A DNA stretch of 64,000 nt from NCBI GenBank assembly GCA_017416485.1, contig JAFQCH010000017.1, positions 1 through 64,000 on the forward strand. The letters are read 5' to 3'. Shown piece by piece: positions 34,254 to 41,814 of the stretch. Below the pieces are notes generated by a model. The model was not told where the DNA came from and ran no database searches. It saw nothing but the letters and a program-made list of their open reading frames with translations. How positions within the stretch are numbered: position 1 is the stretch's first letter; every line of letters begins with the position of its first letter. Origin of the DNA: Clostridia bacterium. Its GTDB lineage: Bacteria; Bacillota; Clostridia; Oscillospirales; Acutalibacteraceae. The translations under genes were made by a program, and so were the position numbers.

Positions 34254-34514
34254 TTATTTTAAGGGTTCAATTGCAAACAATTCTTGTTGTTGTTCAGCAA
34301 GAAGCCAGTTTTCTTTTAATTCTTCCTGGTGAAAAGCCGCCCAACCCAATAACATTTTCAATTGTTTGTTGGGCAATTGCCCCTCAATCACTTCAATGTC
34401 GTTGATTGAAACAATAACTTCATCTCCGCCGTATTGCGCATGAAAATGAGGCGGCATATGATCTCTCCAATTTATATAAATTTTAAGACCTCTGAACATA
34501 CAGATTGTCGGCAT
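34254..34514 (-). CDS. DUF4160 domain protein
   Basis: Protein of 86 residues. The motif PTICMFRGLKIYINWRDHMP then PHFHAQYGG is the DUF4160 signature (HxPPHFH). It is upstream of its usual DUF2442 partner. Function unknown; the conserved histidines suggest metal or nucleic-acid binding. Confidence 0.85.
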   Translation of the reverse strand: MPTICMFRGLKIYINWRDHMPPHFHAQYGGDEVIVSINDIEVIEGQLPNKQLKMLLGWAAFHQEELKENWLLAEQQQELFAIEPLK

Positions 34515-34577
34515 CGAATCACCCTTTCTTGTTTTATTATATCACACAAAAAAAATAAATACAACAGCATTTTATGA

Positions 34578-35849
34578 TCAGTAACACACTTTCATCAATT
34601 TATAATATTCTCCGTTTTCATCCGTGCCGTCAAACAGCACCTCGGTGAAGCCGAATTTTCTGTAAAGATGCAAAGCTGCGGTGTTGTCCTTGTCTACTCC
34701 GATGGTTATTTCGGAGTAACCCATTTCTTTGGCTTTTCTGATCAGAAAAGCAAGCATTTCACTGCCGATGCCTCGATTGCGGTATTCCTTTTTGACGATC
34801 ATTCTTGAAACATAAACTCTTTTGCCGGGAATGGTGTAATCGGGATCAGCTGTATGTAGCACCAATGCACCCTCAGCGATAAATTCACCCTTGATTTTAT
34901 AAATAAACACAAGGCGGTTACCTGATTCAATTTCTTCTTTCCATTGTAGGCTAAGGGGTTGTGCTTGCATGTTCCAGATGTTTGAACACTTGTGATAGTC
35001 CTCAAGCGCAAGCGGTTCAATCACCGTATTTGCAAATTCTGTAAATGCTTTATTCAAAGCCCTGTATTTCATATTTGCAATTTTTTTAAGAGAATGTGCT
35101 TTCATAAGAGATTGCACAAAGTGGCAGCCGAGAAAATAACCGACATCCGAATGACCGTTATAAGAACACCAATCACCGAAAAAGTCCTGAACACTTTCTT
35201 TTTTGTCAAGACGACGGAGATATTCTCTTTTTATTTGATTCTCATTTTTATAGCACCAATCGAGCCAGCCGTTGTTGTCTTGATGATAAAACTCATCATC
35301 ACCGCACAGAATATGCTCACAGACCATAGCAACACCCTCGCAGTAAAGCTGTGCAATGCCTTTTCTGCGTTTTGTGTATTCGGGAATGTGCAGATTTCCG
35401 TTCAACTTGTGCCACAGATGACCGATTTCGTGCAGAATCAGGGCGCGCATATTGGTTTCATCGCCCCAGTCAAGCTCGATGATTTTCTCGATTCCGAGAA
35501 AAACGGTGTCCTTGCCGTCAAGCGTAGTTGCCCATCCTGCACCGTTACAAAGACCGAGATACAGAATGATGTTGATATCCGGCTCTGTGTCGAACAGTTT
35601 TTTAAGATTTTCTTGCAAACTGTCTGTTACCGATTGAAAACTTCTGCTTACAAGGTCGATTTTGTCGGTATGCAACGCATTGTTGAGAACGGGCAGAACA
35701 GCCTTTTCAAAGTCATATTCTTTTGCATCGTTTTCGCATTTTTCGGGCAGGGCTTTTGAAATTGCACCTGCATATTGCCGCCATGTTTGCAAGTGAAAGC
35801 CGTCTGCAAAAAGGGTTTTGATATCTTCACAAGTGTTTATGATTTTCAT
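34578..35849 (-). CDS. Fusion of a metallopeptidase-like (HEIGH) domain and a GNAT domain
   Basis: Protein of 423 residues. The N-terminal domain (about 1-270) contains LILHEIGHLWHKL, a zincin HExxH motif, with a possible third ligand in YCEGVAM. The C-terminal part (about 280-423) is a GNAT with VKKEYRNRGIGSEMLAFLIR and DNTAALHLYRKFGF. Such a fusion could link proteolysis and acetylation or simply join two detoxification activities. ATG 35849 overlaps the preceding GNAT stop as ATGA; an earlier ATG at 35861 is less likely. Confidence 0.75.
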   Translation of the reverse strand: MKIINTCEDIKTLFADGFHLQTWRQYAGAISKALPEKCENDAKEYDFEKAVLPVLNNALHTDKIDLVSRSFQSVTDSLQENLKKLFDTEPDINIILYLGLCNGAGWATTLDGKDTVFLGIEKIIELDWGDETNMRALILHEIGHLWHKLNGNLHIPEYTKRRKGIAQLYCEGVAMVCEHILCGDDEFYHQDNNGWLDWCYKNENQIKREYLRRLDKKESVQDFFGDWCSYNGHSDVGYFLGCHFVQSLMKAHSLKKIANMKYRALNKAFTEFANTVIEPLALEDYHKCSNIWNMQAQPLSLQWKEEIESGNRLVFIYKIKGEFIAEGALVLHTADPDYTIPGKRVYVSRMIVKKEYRNRGIGSEMLAFLIRKAKEMGYSEITIGVDKDNTAALHLYRKFGFTEVLFDGTDENGEYYKLMKVCY

Positions 35850-36337
35850 GTTTCGTACCATTTTTTCAGATCTGCAAAGTTTCCTTTGAAGTGGAAACTG
35901 CGTCCGTTTTTGTTGAGTCCGATGTTCTGAAGTCCCATTTTAGTGAGAATGCCGATGGATTTTTCGTTGTGAATGCTCGCATACGCATCTGCAAACGCAA
36001 GGTCCTGCCTTATGTTCTGTGCAACAAAGCCGCACAAGGGCCTGAATAACCCTTTGCCCTGATAATCGGGGTGAAACTGAATTTCTTCCATTCTGAATGT
36101 ATCGGTGTTTGTGAAATACTGAAAAAAGCCGACCAATTTTTCATCGTCCTGAATCAGAATCATCTGCCGTTCCTCTTTTTTCAATCCTTCGCAGACACTG
36201 TTGTACCAACAGTCAAAATCTTCTTGTCTTGTGTTGCCCGTCGGGGCAATTTTTTCCATATTGTCGGCAAGAATATCAAAAATGACCGGGGCAATACAGA
36301 CAAATTCGGTTTTGTTGAGAAATGAAAATGTAATCAT
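35846..36337 (-). CDS. GNAT family N-acetyltransferase
   Basis: Protein of 163 residues with IQFHPDYQGKGLFRPLCGFV as acetyl-CoA loop and SIHNEKSIGILTKMG following. ATG 36337 is preceded by AAGGATAT; upstream reading frame runs into the divergent promoter and antitoxin gene and is not used. It starts a two-gene minus-strand unit with the HEIGH-GNAT fusion, divergent from the toxin-antitoxin pair. Confidence 0.82.
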   Translation of the reverse strand: MITFSFLNKTEFVCIAPVIFDILADNMEKIAPTGNTRQEDFDCWYNSVCEGLKKEERQMILIQDDEKLVGFFQYFTNTDTFRMEEIQFHPDYQGKGLFRPLCGFVAQNIRQDLAFADAYASIHNEKSIGILTKMGLQNIGLNKNGRSFHFKGNFADLKKWYET

Positions 36338-36355
36338 TTGTATATCCTTTTTATG

Positions 36356-36384
36356 TTGACATTGTGATATAATTTGTGTATAAT
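36356..36384 (+). promoter_or_regulatory. Promoter of the toxin-antitoxin operon
   Basis: TTGACA (36356-36361), 17-base spacer, TATAAT (36379-36384), 36 bases before the antitoxin ATG. A second TATAAT-like box follows (36389-36395). Autoregulation by the antitoxin is expected at this site. Confidence 0.8.
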
Positions 36385-36419
36385 TAAGGTATAATACTGC
36401 TATCAAAGGAGTGTCTTTT

Positions 36420-36695
36420 ATGAATATCCGTCCCTCTGCCGCCATCAGAAATAATTATAATGAAATTGCAGAACTGTGCAAACGCACGGGTGAGCCTGTG
36501 TATCTGACCAAAAACGGCGAAGGCGATCTGGTTGTGATGGATCTTGAATCCTTTGAACGCCGTGAAAAAATGCTGAAACTGCGTGAAGAACTGATGGCTG
36601 TGGAAGATGCACGCAAGCACGGTGCAAAGGGGCATACGATTGAAGATGTTGTAGATGCCATGAGAGCCGCTGTTGCGGAGGTGCGCAATGGATAA
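36420..36695 (+). CDS. Phd/YefM-type antitoxin
   Basis: Protein of 91 residues: MNIRPSAAIRNNYNEIAELC then EPVYLTKNGEGDLVVMDLES is the Phd/YefM DNA-binding fold, followed by a helical toxin-neutralising tail. It should bind its own promoter and neutralise the toxin encoded immediately downstream (8-base overlap). ATG 36420 is 8 bases after AAAGGAG; the GTG at 36411 overlaps the RBS. Confidence 0.9.
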   Translation: MNIRPSAAIRNNYNEIAELCKRTGEPVYLTKNGEGDLVVMDLESFERREKMLKLREELMAVEDARKHGAKGHTIEDVVDAMRAAVAEVRNG

Positions 36696-37005
36696 TGCAA
36701 AAAAATATGAGGTCATTATTTCGGACACGGCAAAACATATGCTGGTTTCTCATTCTGTTTTTCTTGCAAATGTCAGCCTTGATGCCGCTGACCGTCTGAT
36801 TGAAGATTTTTATCAGGCGGCTCTGTCTTTGCGTGAATTTCCGAACAGATGCCCTTGGTTTTCGGGGGTTAATATTCCACCGTGCCATTTCAGGTATATC
36901 ATGTTCGGTAATCGATATTGCTTGCTGTATAAAATTGAAGAAAATAAAGTGTATGTGGATTATTGCCTTGACTGCCGTCAGGATTATACATGGATTTTGC
37001 AATGA
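36688..37005 (+). CDS. RelE/ParE-family toxin
   Basis: Protein of 105 residues with the RelE/ParE plasmid-stabilisation fold: YEVIISDTAKHMLVSHSVFL, a middle LREFPNRCPWF and the C-terminal FRYIMFGNRYCLLYKIEENK strands. These toxins are ribosome-dependent mRNA interferases or gyrase poisons; which one is not clear. ATG 36688 follows GGAGGTG and overlaps the antitoxin end. The pair is on the plus strand in an otherwise minus-strand island and separates two GNAT blocks. Confidence 0.87.
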   Translation: MDNAKKYEVIISDTAKHMLVSHSVFLANVSLDAADRLIEDFYQAALSLREFPNRCPWFSGVNIPPCHFRYIMFGNRYCLLYKIEENKVYVDYCLDCRQDYTWILQ

Positions 37006-37010
37006 ATATT

Positions 37011-37041
37011 ACGGGGGATTTCGGTCCTCCGTTTATTTTTG
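37011..37041 (+). terminator. Terminator of the toxin-antitoxin operon
   Basis: ACGGGGGA (37011-37018), loop TTTCGG, TCCTCCGT (37025-37032) with one G-U pair, then TTATTTTTG. It overlaps the 3' end of the convergent PPase-NUDIX gene. Confidence 0.75.
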
Positions 37042-37878
37042 TTCAAGATATTTTTGAATGGTTGTGAATTCCCGCAGATACAGGCTTCTGTGGTCAAGTT
37101 GTTTGCTTTCATAGGTTCCGAACACGGACAGGGCTTCGTCAAAAGAAAGCCATGCAGGGGTGATGCCGTGGTCGATTTCGGTTTCGGTCAGATGTGCTTC
37201 CCCCTTGCCGATGATTTCGCAAAGAAAATAGTGACTTATATACAGCGTTTCAAAGCTGTATTCGTTCACAACAAGGAATTTCCGAATCGGCCGCACAATG
37301 TAACCCGTTTCTTCCTGCACTTCCCGTTTGCAGCATTCGCTGAGTGTTTCGCCGTCCTCTAATCCGCCGCCGGGGCTCATGTAAACATTTTTGTTCACTT
37401 CGTGCGAAAGCAAAAGTCTGCCGTTGTCAATCACAAAAGCACGGCAGGAAACACGCACCTTCTCGGGCGGGTCGGAATAGATTTTATTGTATTGGCGGAT
37501 GATTTCACAAGGCGGTGTGTAAAGCTCGGTTTCGGTGTCGTAGTACTGCTCCTGAAAATGCACCGCTTGTTCGATTTCTTTTTTTGTAAAATCCATGCCG
37601 TGCGGTGCGGCAAGGAGTTTATCTTCGACATCATTGTGACGGTGTATAATGCCGATGACTTCGGCGGTATATTCGGCAACGGGTACGGAGATTCCCAACA
37701 AATACACGTCGAGCTCTTCACCGTCACCGCCGAGCACAGCGGGGATATAACCGTAATTGATCGGATAGGTGAGGGAATAGCCGTTTTTCTGATGCACATA
37801 GCCGATCGGACGGTCGATTTTAATGTGTACGGTTTTGCCGAGGAATGAGCGCACAAGTGTTTTTCTTTCATTTTCCAT
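37033..37878 (-). CDS. Inorganic pyrophosphatase-like/NUDIX hydrolase fusion
   Basis: Protein of 281 residues. The N-terminal domain (about 10-125) matches family I inorganic pyrophosphatase: DRPIGYVHQKNGYSLTYPIN, YGYIPAVLGGDGEELDVYLLG (the acidic DGEELD metal site), IIHRHNDVEDKLLAAP and FQEQYYDT. The C-terminal domain (about 140-275) is a NUDIX fold with the box GGGLEDGETLSECCKREVQE-ETG complete. A NUDIX activity releasing PPi coupled to its removal is an attractive inference. Last gene of attenuated block B; 10 bases after the P-loop gene. Confidence 0.82.
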   Translation of the reverse strand: MENERKTLVRSFLGKTVHIKIDRPIGYVHQKNGYSLTYPINYGYIPAVLGGDGEELDVYLLGISVPVAEYTAEVIGIIHRHNDVEDKLLAAPHGMDFTKKEIEQAVHFQEQYYDTETELYTPPCEIIRQYNKIYSDPPEKVRVSCRAFVIDNGRLLLSHEVNKNVYMSPGGGLEDGETLSECCKREVQEETGYIVRPIRKFLVVNEYSFETLYISHYFLCEIIGKGEAHLTETEIDHGITPAWLSFDEALSVFGTYESKQLDHRSLYLREFTTIQKYLEQK

Positions 37879-37888
37879 ATTTGTTACC

Positions 37889-38440
37889 TTACAATTTGAA
37901 TCGTTCTTTGATCATTTTTGCGACAACATCGGGGGCAAGCTCGGTGTTGTCGATTTTTATGTAATTTGCAAACGGAATTTCGCCGTCATAGCTTTCAAGG
38001 CGGTACTTTTTGTCTGCATCCAACAAGTCGTTTTCTGCAAATGCAAGATCGCGTTTGCTCGGTTTGTGCAACAGTCTGTTTTCGCTTTTGTTGCGAACAA
38101 GGCGCACCTCCTGCGAGGCAACAAGCTCCGCATAATAAACATCTGCACCTTTGTTTGCAAAAATGTCCGTTACATGTTTTGCATAATCCCAATCACTTTG
38201 TTGGTCGAATGCCCATGCAAAGGTAAAGATTAAACCCTCTTCCCCCGTGTCGGCAAATTCTTCAAAGAACACATCCCGCAATCTGCGCACGGCTCTGCCG
38301 TGGTAGTAGCCGAATACATCGAGCACCGGCTCAATGGTCATGTGGTTATGAAAAAGAGTCAGATCGGTTATTTTGGCAAGTTCCTGCCCGACGGTCATTT
38401 TGCCGACGGCAAAACTGCCGAAAAGAAGAACGAGTTTCAT
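37889..38440 (-). CDS. P-loop NTPase/kinase-like protein
   Basis: Protein of 183 residues. Walker A is GSFAVGKMTV at the extreme N terminus, with LFHNHMTIEPVLDVFG following, as in AAA-type small kinases of the shikimate/adenylate kinase fold. EVRLVRNKSENRLLHKPSKR resembles a lid region. Substrate unknown. It sits in block B between the double-GNAT gene and the PPase-NUDIX fusion, mirroring the P-loop gene of block A. Confidence 0.75.
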   Translation of the reverse strand: MKLVLLFGSFAVGKMTVGQELAKITDLTLFHNHMTIEPVLDVFGYYHGRAVRRLRDVFFEEFADTGEEGLIFTFAWAFDQQSDWDYAKHVTDIFANKGADVYYAELVASQEVRLVRNKSENRLLHKPSKRDLAFAENDLLDADKKYRLESYDGEIPFANYIKIDNTELAPDVVAKMIKERFKL

Positions 38441-38451
38441 GGCGTTTTCTC

Positions 38452-39390
38452 CTATAAATCTTTTTCTAAAATGGCGCTGTCGGGGTAATCTTCAATCAAT
38501 CGGAAGCCCTCACAAACATAGACCGGAAAAGCCGAACTGTTTTTAAAAACATTGAGTGCCATGGTGCCGAAGCCTTTCTCTTTTGCATCCGCTTGCGCAT
38601 ATTGCAGTGCGCTTTGTGCATAGCCTTTTCGGCGGTGGTCCGGATGAATCACAAGCTCTGTGATAAAGGCACAGCTACCGTTGTATGGACTTTTCTGGAA
38701 AGCGATCACACCGATGTCCTCATTTGCTTCATTCTGCACAACATAAAGACAGGTGTCTTTTGTCTGTGCGCCGTCGGGGTAGACGTCATTGAATTCCGCC
38801 TGCGAAGCGGCAAGTGCCTTTTTTCTGTTTTTTTCCGCTTTGTAAAGCAGATAATCGGCATATCCTTTGACCGACCACTGCGCATAAGCGGGGAATTCTT
38901 CTTCTGTCATGCGTCTGCCGTGAACCGGTAACAGTTCTCTTTGCACGGCGCAAAAGCCCAATGTGTCAATCACTTTGAGCATGGCGGTGTTGGTCGGCAA
39001 GGTACGGCAAGTGGCGGTTTTGCCGCTGTTTAAGATGATATTGGAAACATGGCAGACCATTTGCTTTGCAAAACCATTGCCTCGTGCTTCTGTACAAACT
39101 TTCACGTCTGCCGCTTCCCACTGCGTGTCATTCAACGGTTCAATGCAACACCGTGCAACAGGCTTTTTGTCTGCGAACAACACAAAATAACGAATGCCGT
39201 CGGTGTTCCATTTTTGCCAGTCCGCTTGGGAAGCCCCTTTGAAAAACAAGCGTTTGTGCTTCGGCTGACAAAGTCGCAGATGTTCGTTGAAAACTGCAAG
39301 ATCACCTGCACCGAGTTCACGGATTTCGTTTTTCATTGCAACGGTTTTGAGCTGCTTTATGTCGGTTATTTGAAATACTACTTCATTCAT
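38452..39390 (-). CDS. Tandem double-GNAT acetyltransferase
   Basis: Protein of 312 residues with two GNAT domains. The N-terminal one (about 20-150) has VCTEARGNGFAKQMVCHVSN; the C-terminal one (about 185-310) has IHPDHRRKGYAQSALQYAQA and ends FPVYVCEGFRLIED. Double-GNAT proteins include aminoglycoside and mycothiol-type acetyltransferases, but the acceptor here is unknown. ATG 39390 lies 15 bases after the preceding gene; the longer open frame upstream is out-of-frame reading of that gene. Confidence 0.8.
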   Translation of the reverse strand: MNEVVFQITDIKQLKTVAMKNEIRELGAGDLAVFNEHLRLCQPKHKRLFFKGASQADWQKWNTDGIRYFVLFADKKPVARCCIEPLNDTQWEAADVKVCTEARGNGFAKQMVCHVSNIILNSGKTATCRTLPTNTAMLKVIDTLGFCAVQRELLPVHGRRMTEEEFPAYAQWSVKGYADYLLYKAEKNRKKALAASQAEFNDVYPDGAQTKDTCLYVVQNEANEDIGVIAFQKSPYNGSCAFITELVIHPDHRRKGYAQSALQYAQADAKEKGFGTMALNVFKNSSAFPVYVCEGFRLIEDYPDSAILEKDL

Positions 39391-39404
39391 TGTTCTGTGC
39401 CTTG

Positions 39405-39956
39405 TTATAAATATTTTTGCATATAGCACACATTTTGGTATGTTCCGTCTTTGAGCTTGAAGGCATTTGGTTTTGTTGCCATGATTTTGAAGCCGAATTT
39501 TTCGTACAGTGCCTGTGCTCTGTCGTTGCCCTCAACGAATTCGAGCTCAACGATTTCGGTCCCCTCATGTTCTTGAGCAAGTTTCATCAATTCACGGAAC
39601 ATGGCAGAGCCGATGCCGAGATTCCAGTATTTTTTCATAATCGAAATGCCGAGTCTCGCACGGTGCGCTGATTTGCCCTTGCCGAAAAAGCTGATTTCGC
39701 AGCTGCCGACCGCAACACCGTCAACATAGCAGGTAATCACATAATCATTTTCGGATTCGCGGTTGTTGCGGATCCATTTTTCTTCGCTTTCAACCGTGGT
39801 TTTGTCCCAGTCTTCGGCGGAACGCGAAAGAAAATCCGTTTCGCCCGAAGTGGTGCGGATGCAGTCAAGCAATTGCTGTGCATCTTCCACTTCGGGTGTT
39901 TTCAGAACGGCCGTTCTGCCGTTTTTCAGTTGAATTGTTTTTTCTTTAAAAATCAT
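39405..39956 (-). CDS. GNAT family N-acetyltransferase
   Basis: Protein of 183 residues resembling RimJ/RimL-type or spermidine-like acetyltransferases: ISIMKKYWNLGIGSAMFREL for acetyl-CoA binding, VELEFVEGNDRAQALYEKFG near the end. The last residues (YQNVCYMQKYL) are typical of this subgroup. Block B. Confidence 0.88.
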   Translation of the reverse strand: MIFKEKTIQLKNGRTAVLKTPEVEDAQQLLDCIRTTSGETDFLSRSAEDWDKTTVESEEKWIRNNRESENDYVITCYVDGVAVGSCEISFFGKGKSAHRARLGISIMKKYWNLGIGSAMFRELMKLAQEHEGTEIVELEFVEGNDRAQALYEKFGFKIMATKPNAFKLKDGTYQNVCYMQKYL

Positions 39957-40010
39957 AACAAACTCTCCTTGTTTTGGATTGTTAATCTATTGTTTCAACA
40001 CGCGGTTGTT

Positions 40011-40751
40011 TTATTTTCGGGCTTTCACAATCAGAAAATTAGGCTTTATGTATTCCTTGACGATTGTCGGCAGTTTTTCAATTGCCCATTCTTCGGGGGT
40101 CGGCTCGCAGATTTCTTCAATCACAAAGCCGGCTTTGGACAGTGCATTGATCACATCACTGAACGTTCTGTGATACTTGATAACCCCGTCCACATACCAA
40201 TGCACTTTTCGTTCCCCGGGTCTGTTGTAATCTGAAAACGTGTAAGAAACACGGTTGCCGTTTTCGTCTTTGTTGAAGTGGCCGTTTCCGTCAACGGTGG
40301 CAGTGATGATGGGATGCTCCTGTGAAAACAGCAGCTGTCCGCCGTTGTTGAGAACAGCGAACATCGTTTTTGCAAAGGAATCAAAATCCTTGACATAATG
40401 AAAAGCAAGTGAGCTGTAAATAAAATCAAAGGTTTCACCCAATGCGGCAATGTCGGTCATGCTCATGTTCAGGTATTCAATTTTTTCATGGGCAGATTCA
40501 CTTTTTGCAACCGCAAGCATCTTTTCGGAAATGTCAATGCCGACAATGCGCTTTGCACCGCGATGCACAAAATCAATGCAGTTATGGCCGTAACCGCACC
40601 CGAGGTCAAGCACTGTTTTATCAGTTAAATCTGGCAACAATTTTGCCATGGCAGGCTGTTCAAGCAAGTCATTATAGTTTGTTTCGCCTGCACGAAGTGC
40701 TTTATAACCCTCGAAAAATGTATCGTTGTTAAAAATATTCTGCTTGCTCAT
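40011..40751 (-). CDS. Class I SAM-dependent methyltransferase
   Basis: Protein of 246 residues. Motif I TVLDLGCGYGHNCIDFV, IVGIDISEKML for beta 2, FDFIYSSLAFHYV for motif II and LNNGGQLLFSQEHP for motif III place it with UbiE/Tam-like small-molecule methyltransferases. It overlaps the preceding GNAT stop by 4 bases. It parallels the methyltransferase of block A. Confidence 0.88.
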   Translation of the reverse strand: MSKQNIFNNDTFFEGYKALRAGETNYNDLLEQPAMAKLLPDLTDKTVLDLGCGYGHNCIDFVHRGAKRIVGIDISEKMLAVAKSESAHEKIEYLNMSMTDIAALGETFDFIYSSLAFHYVKDFDSFAKTMFAVLNNGGQLLFSQEHPIITATVDGNGHFNKDENGNRVSYTFSDYNRPGERKVHWYVDGVIKYHRTFSDVINALSKAGFVIEEICEPTPEEWAIEKLPTIVKEYIKPNFLIVKARK

Positions 40752-41578
40752 AGATGAAACTCCTGTTTTTCGTATTCGGGCAATATATGACTTATTTCAT
40801 TTTCAGCTTTGAATGTAAAACCGATCACATTCCCTTTGTAGTACAAAGCAGAAAAATGCACATTTCGGTTTTTTCTTGCATGAAAAGCCATTTTGCGGAC
40901 ATCGTTTTTGTGCGGCTTTCGGTTTGCTTGTCTGCAATATTCTTTCCAGACAGCAAAGACCTCTTTTATCTGTGTTTTGTTGTAAGGGTTGATGCCGATT
41001 GAATCGGTCGGGGTAACAAGACCCTGAATGGACTTGTCAATTTCTGCGGTGTGCTCGTTTTCGGTCAGGTGCTTTCTGTAAACGAGAAAACGTCCCCATC
41101 CCTGGTGAATTCCCGTGGCTTTGTATCCCATGGCTTTCCAGAAATCAATGCCGCTGACGGGGTCGGGATATAGCAGAACCGTATTTGTGCCTTTTTCTTT
41201 GAAAATGCTTTCAATCTGCTCGTTAAAAAGGCTGCCGTAGCCTTTGCGCCTGTGCTTAGGGGAAATATAAAAATCATGCACCGAGCCGTAAGAAAATGGA
41301 ATATCAACAATAGCATTGTCAACGGTATCAATCAGAGCAAAGCCGAGCAGTTCTTTGCCTGCCTGCATGACGATGAAATGCTTTGTTTTATCTTCCGACA
41401 GGCTTGCAATGATGCTGTCAAACAGATTGAAAAACATTTTCCTGCCGCCGGGAGTCTCACCGTGGTTGCGTAAGGTCTGCATTTTATACTTTGCAAAGAT
41501 TTTGCGCAACTTTTTATAGTCCCTTATGTTTTTGTTGGTGATGTTGGTGAAAATGATATTGCTTTTATTGGTTTCCAT
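40748..41578 (-). CDS. GNAT acetyltransferase with C-terminal extension, first gene of block B
   Basis: Protein of 276 residues. The GNAT domain (about 10-165) has YISPKHRRKGYGSLFNEQIE and VSGIDFWKAMGYKATGI. A C-terminal region (about 185-276; NPYNKTQIKEVFAVWKEYCR onwards) looks like a second, degenerate GNAT half. RBS AGAGG precedes the ATG at 41578. Terminator B ends 19 bases upstream of the start, so this gene and those after it should depend on read-through of the attenuator. Confidence 0.83.
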   Translation of the reverse strand: METNKSNIIFTNITNKNIRDYKKLRKIFAKYKMQTLRNHGETPGGRKMFFNLFDSIIASLSEDKTKHFIVMQAGKELLGFALIDTVDNAIVDIPFSYGSVHDFYISPKHRRKGYGSLFNEQIESIFKEKGTNTVLLYPDPVSGIDFWKAMGYKATGIHQGWGRFLVYRKHLTENEHTAEIDKSIQGLVTPTDSIGINPYNKTQIKEVFAVWKEYCRQANRKPHKNDVRKMAFHARKNRNVHFSALYYKGNVIGFTFKAENEISHILPEYEKQEFHL

Positions 41579-41596
41579 TCAATAACCTCTTTCTGT

Positions 41597-41635
41597 AAAA
41601 AAATAAAGGCATCCCCGAAAACCGAAGATGCCTTT
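41597..41635 (-). terminator. Attenuator terminator B
   Basis: On the minus strand AAAGGCATCTTCG (41635-41623), 5-base loop, CGGGGATGCCTTT (41617-41605; two U-G pairs), then ATTTTTTT. It lies between leader peptide B and the first gene of block B. Confidence 0.88.
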
Positions 41636-41657
41636 GCATTTACAGAACGATAAAAAA

Positions 41658-41714
41658 TCACTTGCAAACGGACAAAACAGCACTTCGGTTTCTGCGGAGC
41701 ATAACCATTGTCAT
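41658..41714 (-). CDS. Leader peptide B (18 residues)
   Basis: Short frame encoding MTMVMLRRNRSAVLSVCK and TGA, with AGGTGG 5 bases before the ATG (41725-41720). It shares length, MT start and NRxAVLSVC with leader A, while residues 3-8 differ. The string AGGTGGACAAAATGACA around the start is identical in both. The start region GGACAAAA can pair with the codons TTTTGTCC later in the same leader, in both copies. The layout promoter-leader-terminator-gene indicates translation-sensed attenuation. Confidence 0.78.
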   Translation of the reverse strand: MTMVMLRRNRSAVLSVCK

Positions 41715-41742
41715 TTTGTCCACCTGCCTTTCGTTTTTTATT

Positions 41743-41771
41743 ATTTTAATGTTGCTTTTTGCAAAAGTCAA
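41743..41771 (-). promoter_or_regulatory. Promoter of leader B and block B
   Basis: On the minus strand TTGACT (41771-41766), 17-base spacer, TAAAAT (41748-41743), about 20 bases before the leader RBS. Confidence 0.75.
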
Positions 41772-41814
41772 CCGATATTTTAAAAGTGTCTCCTTTTTCT
41801 GCAATATTGTTTTT

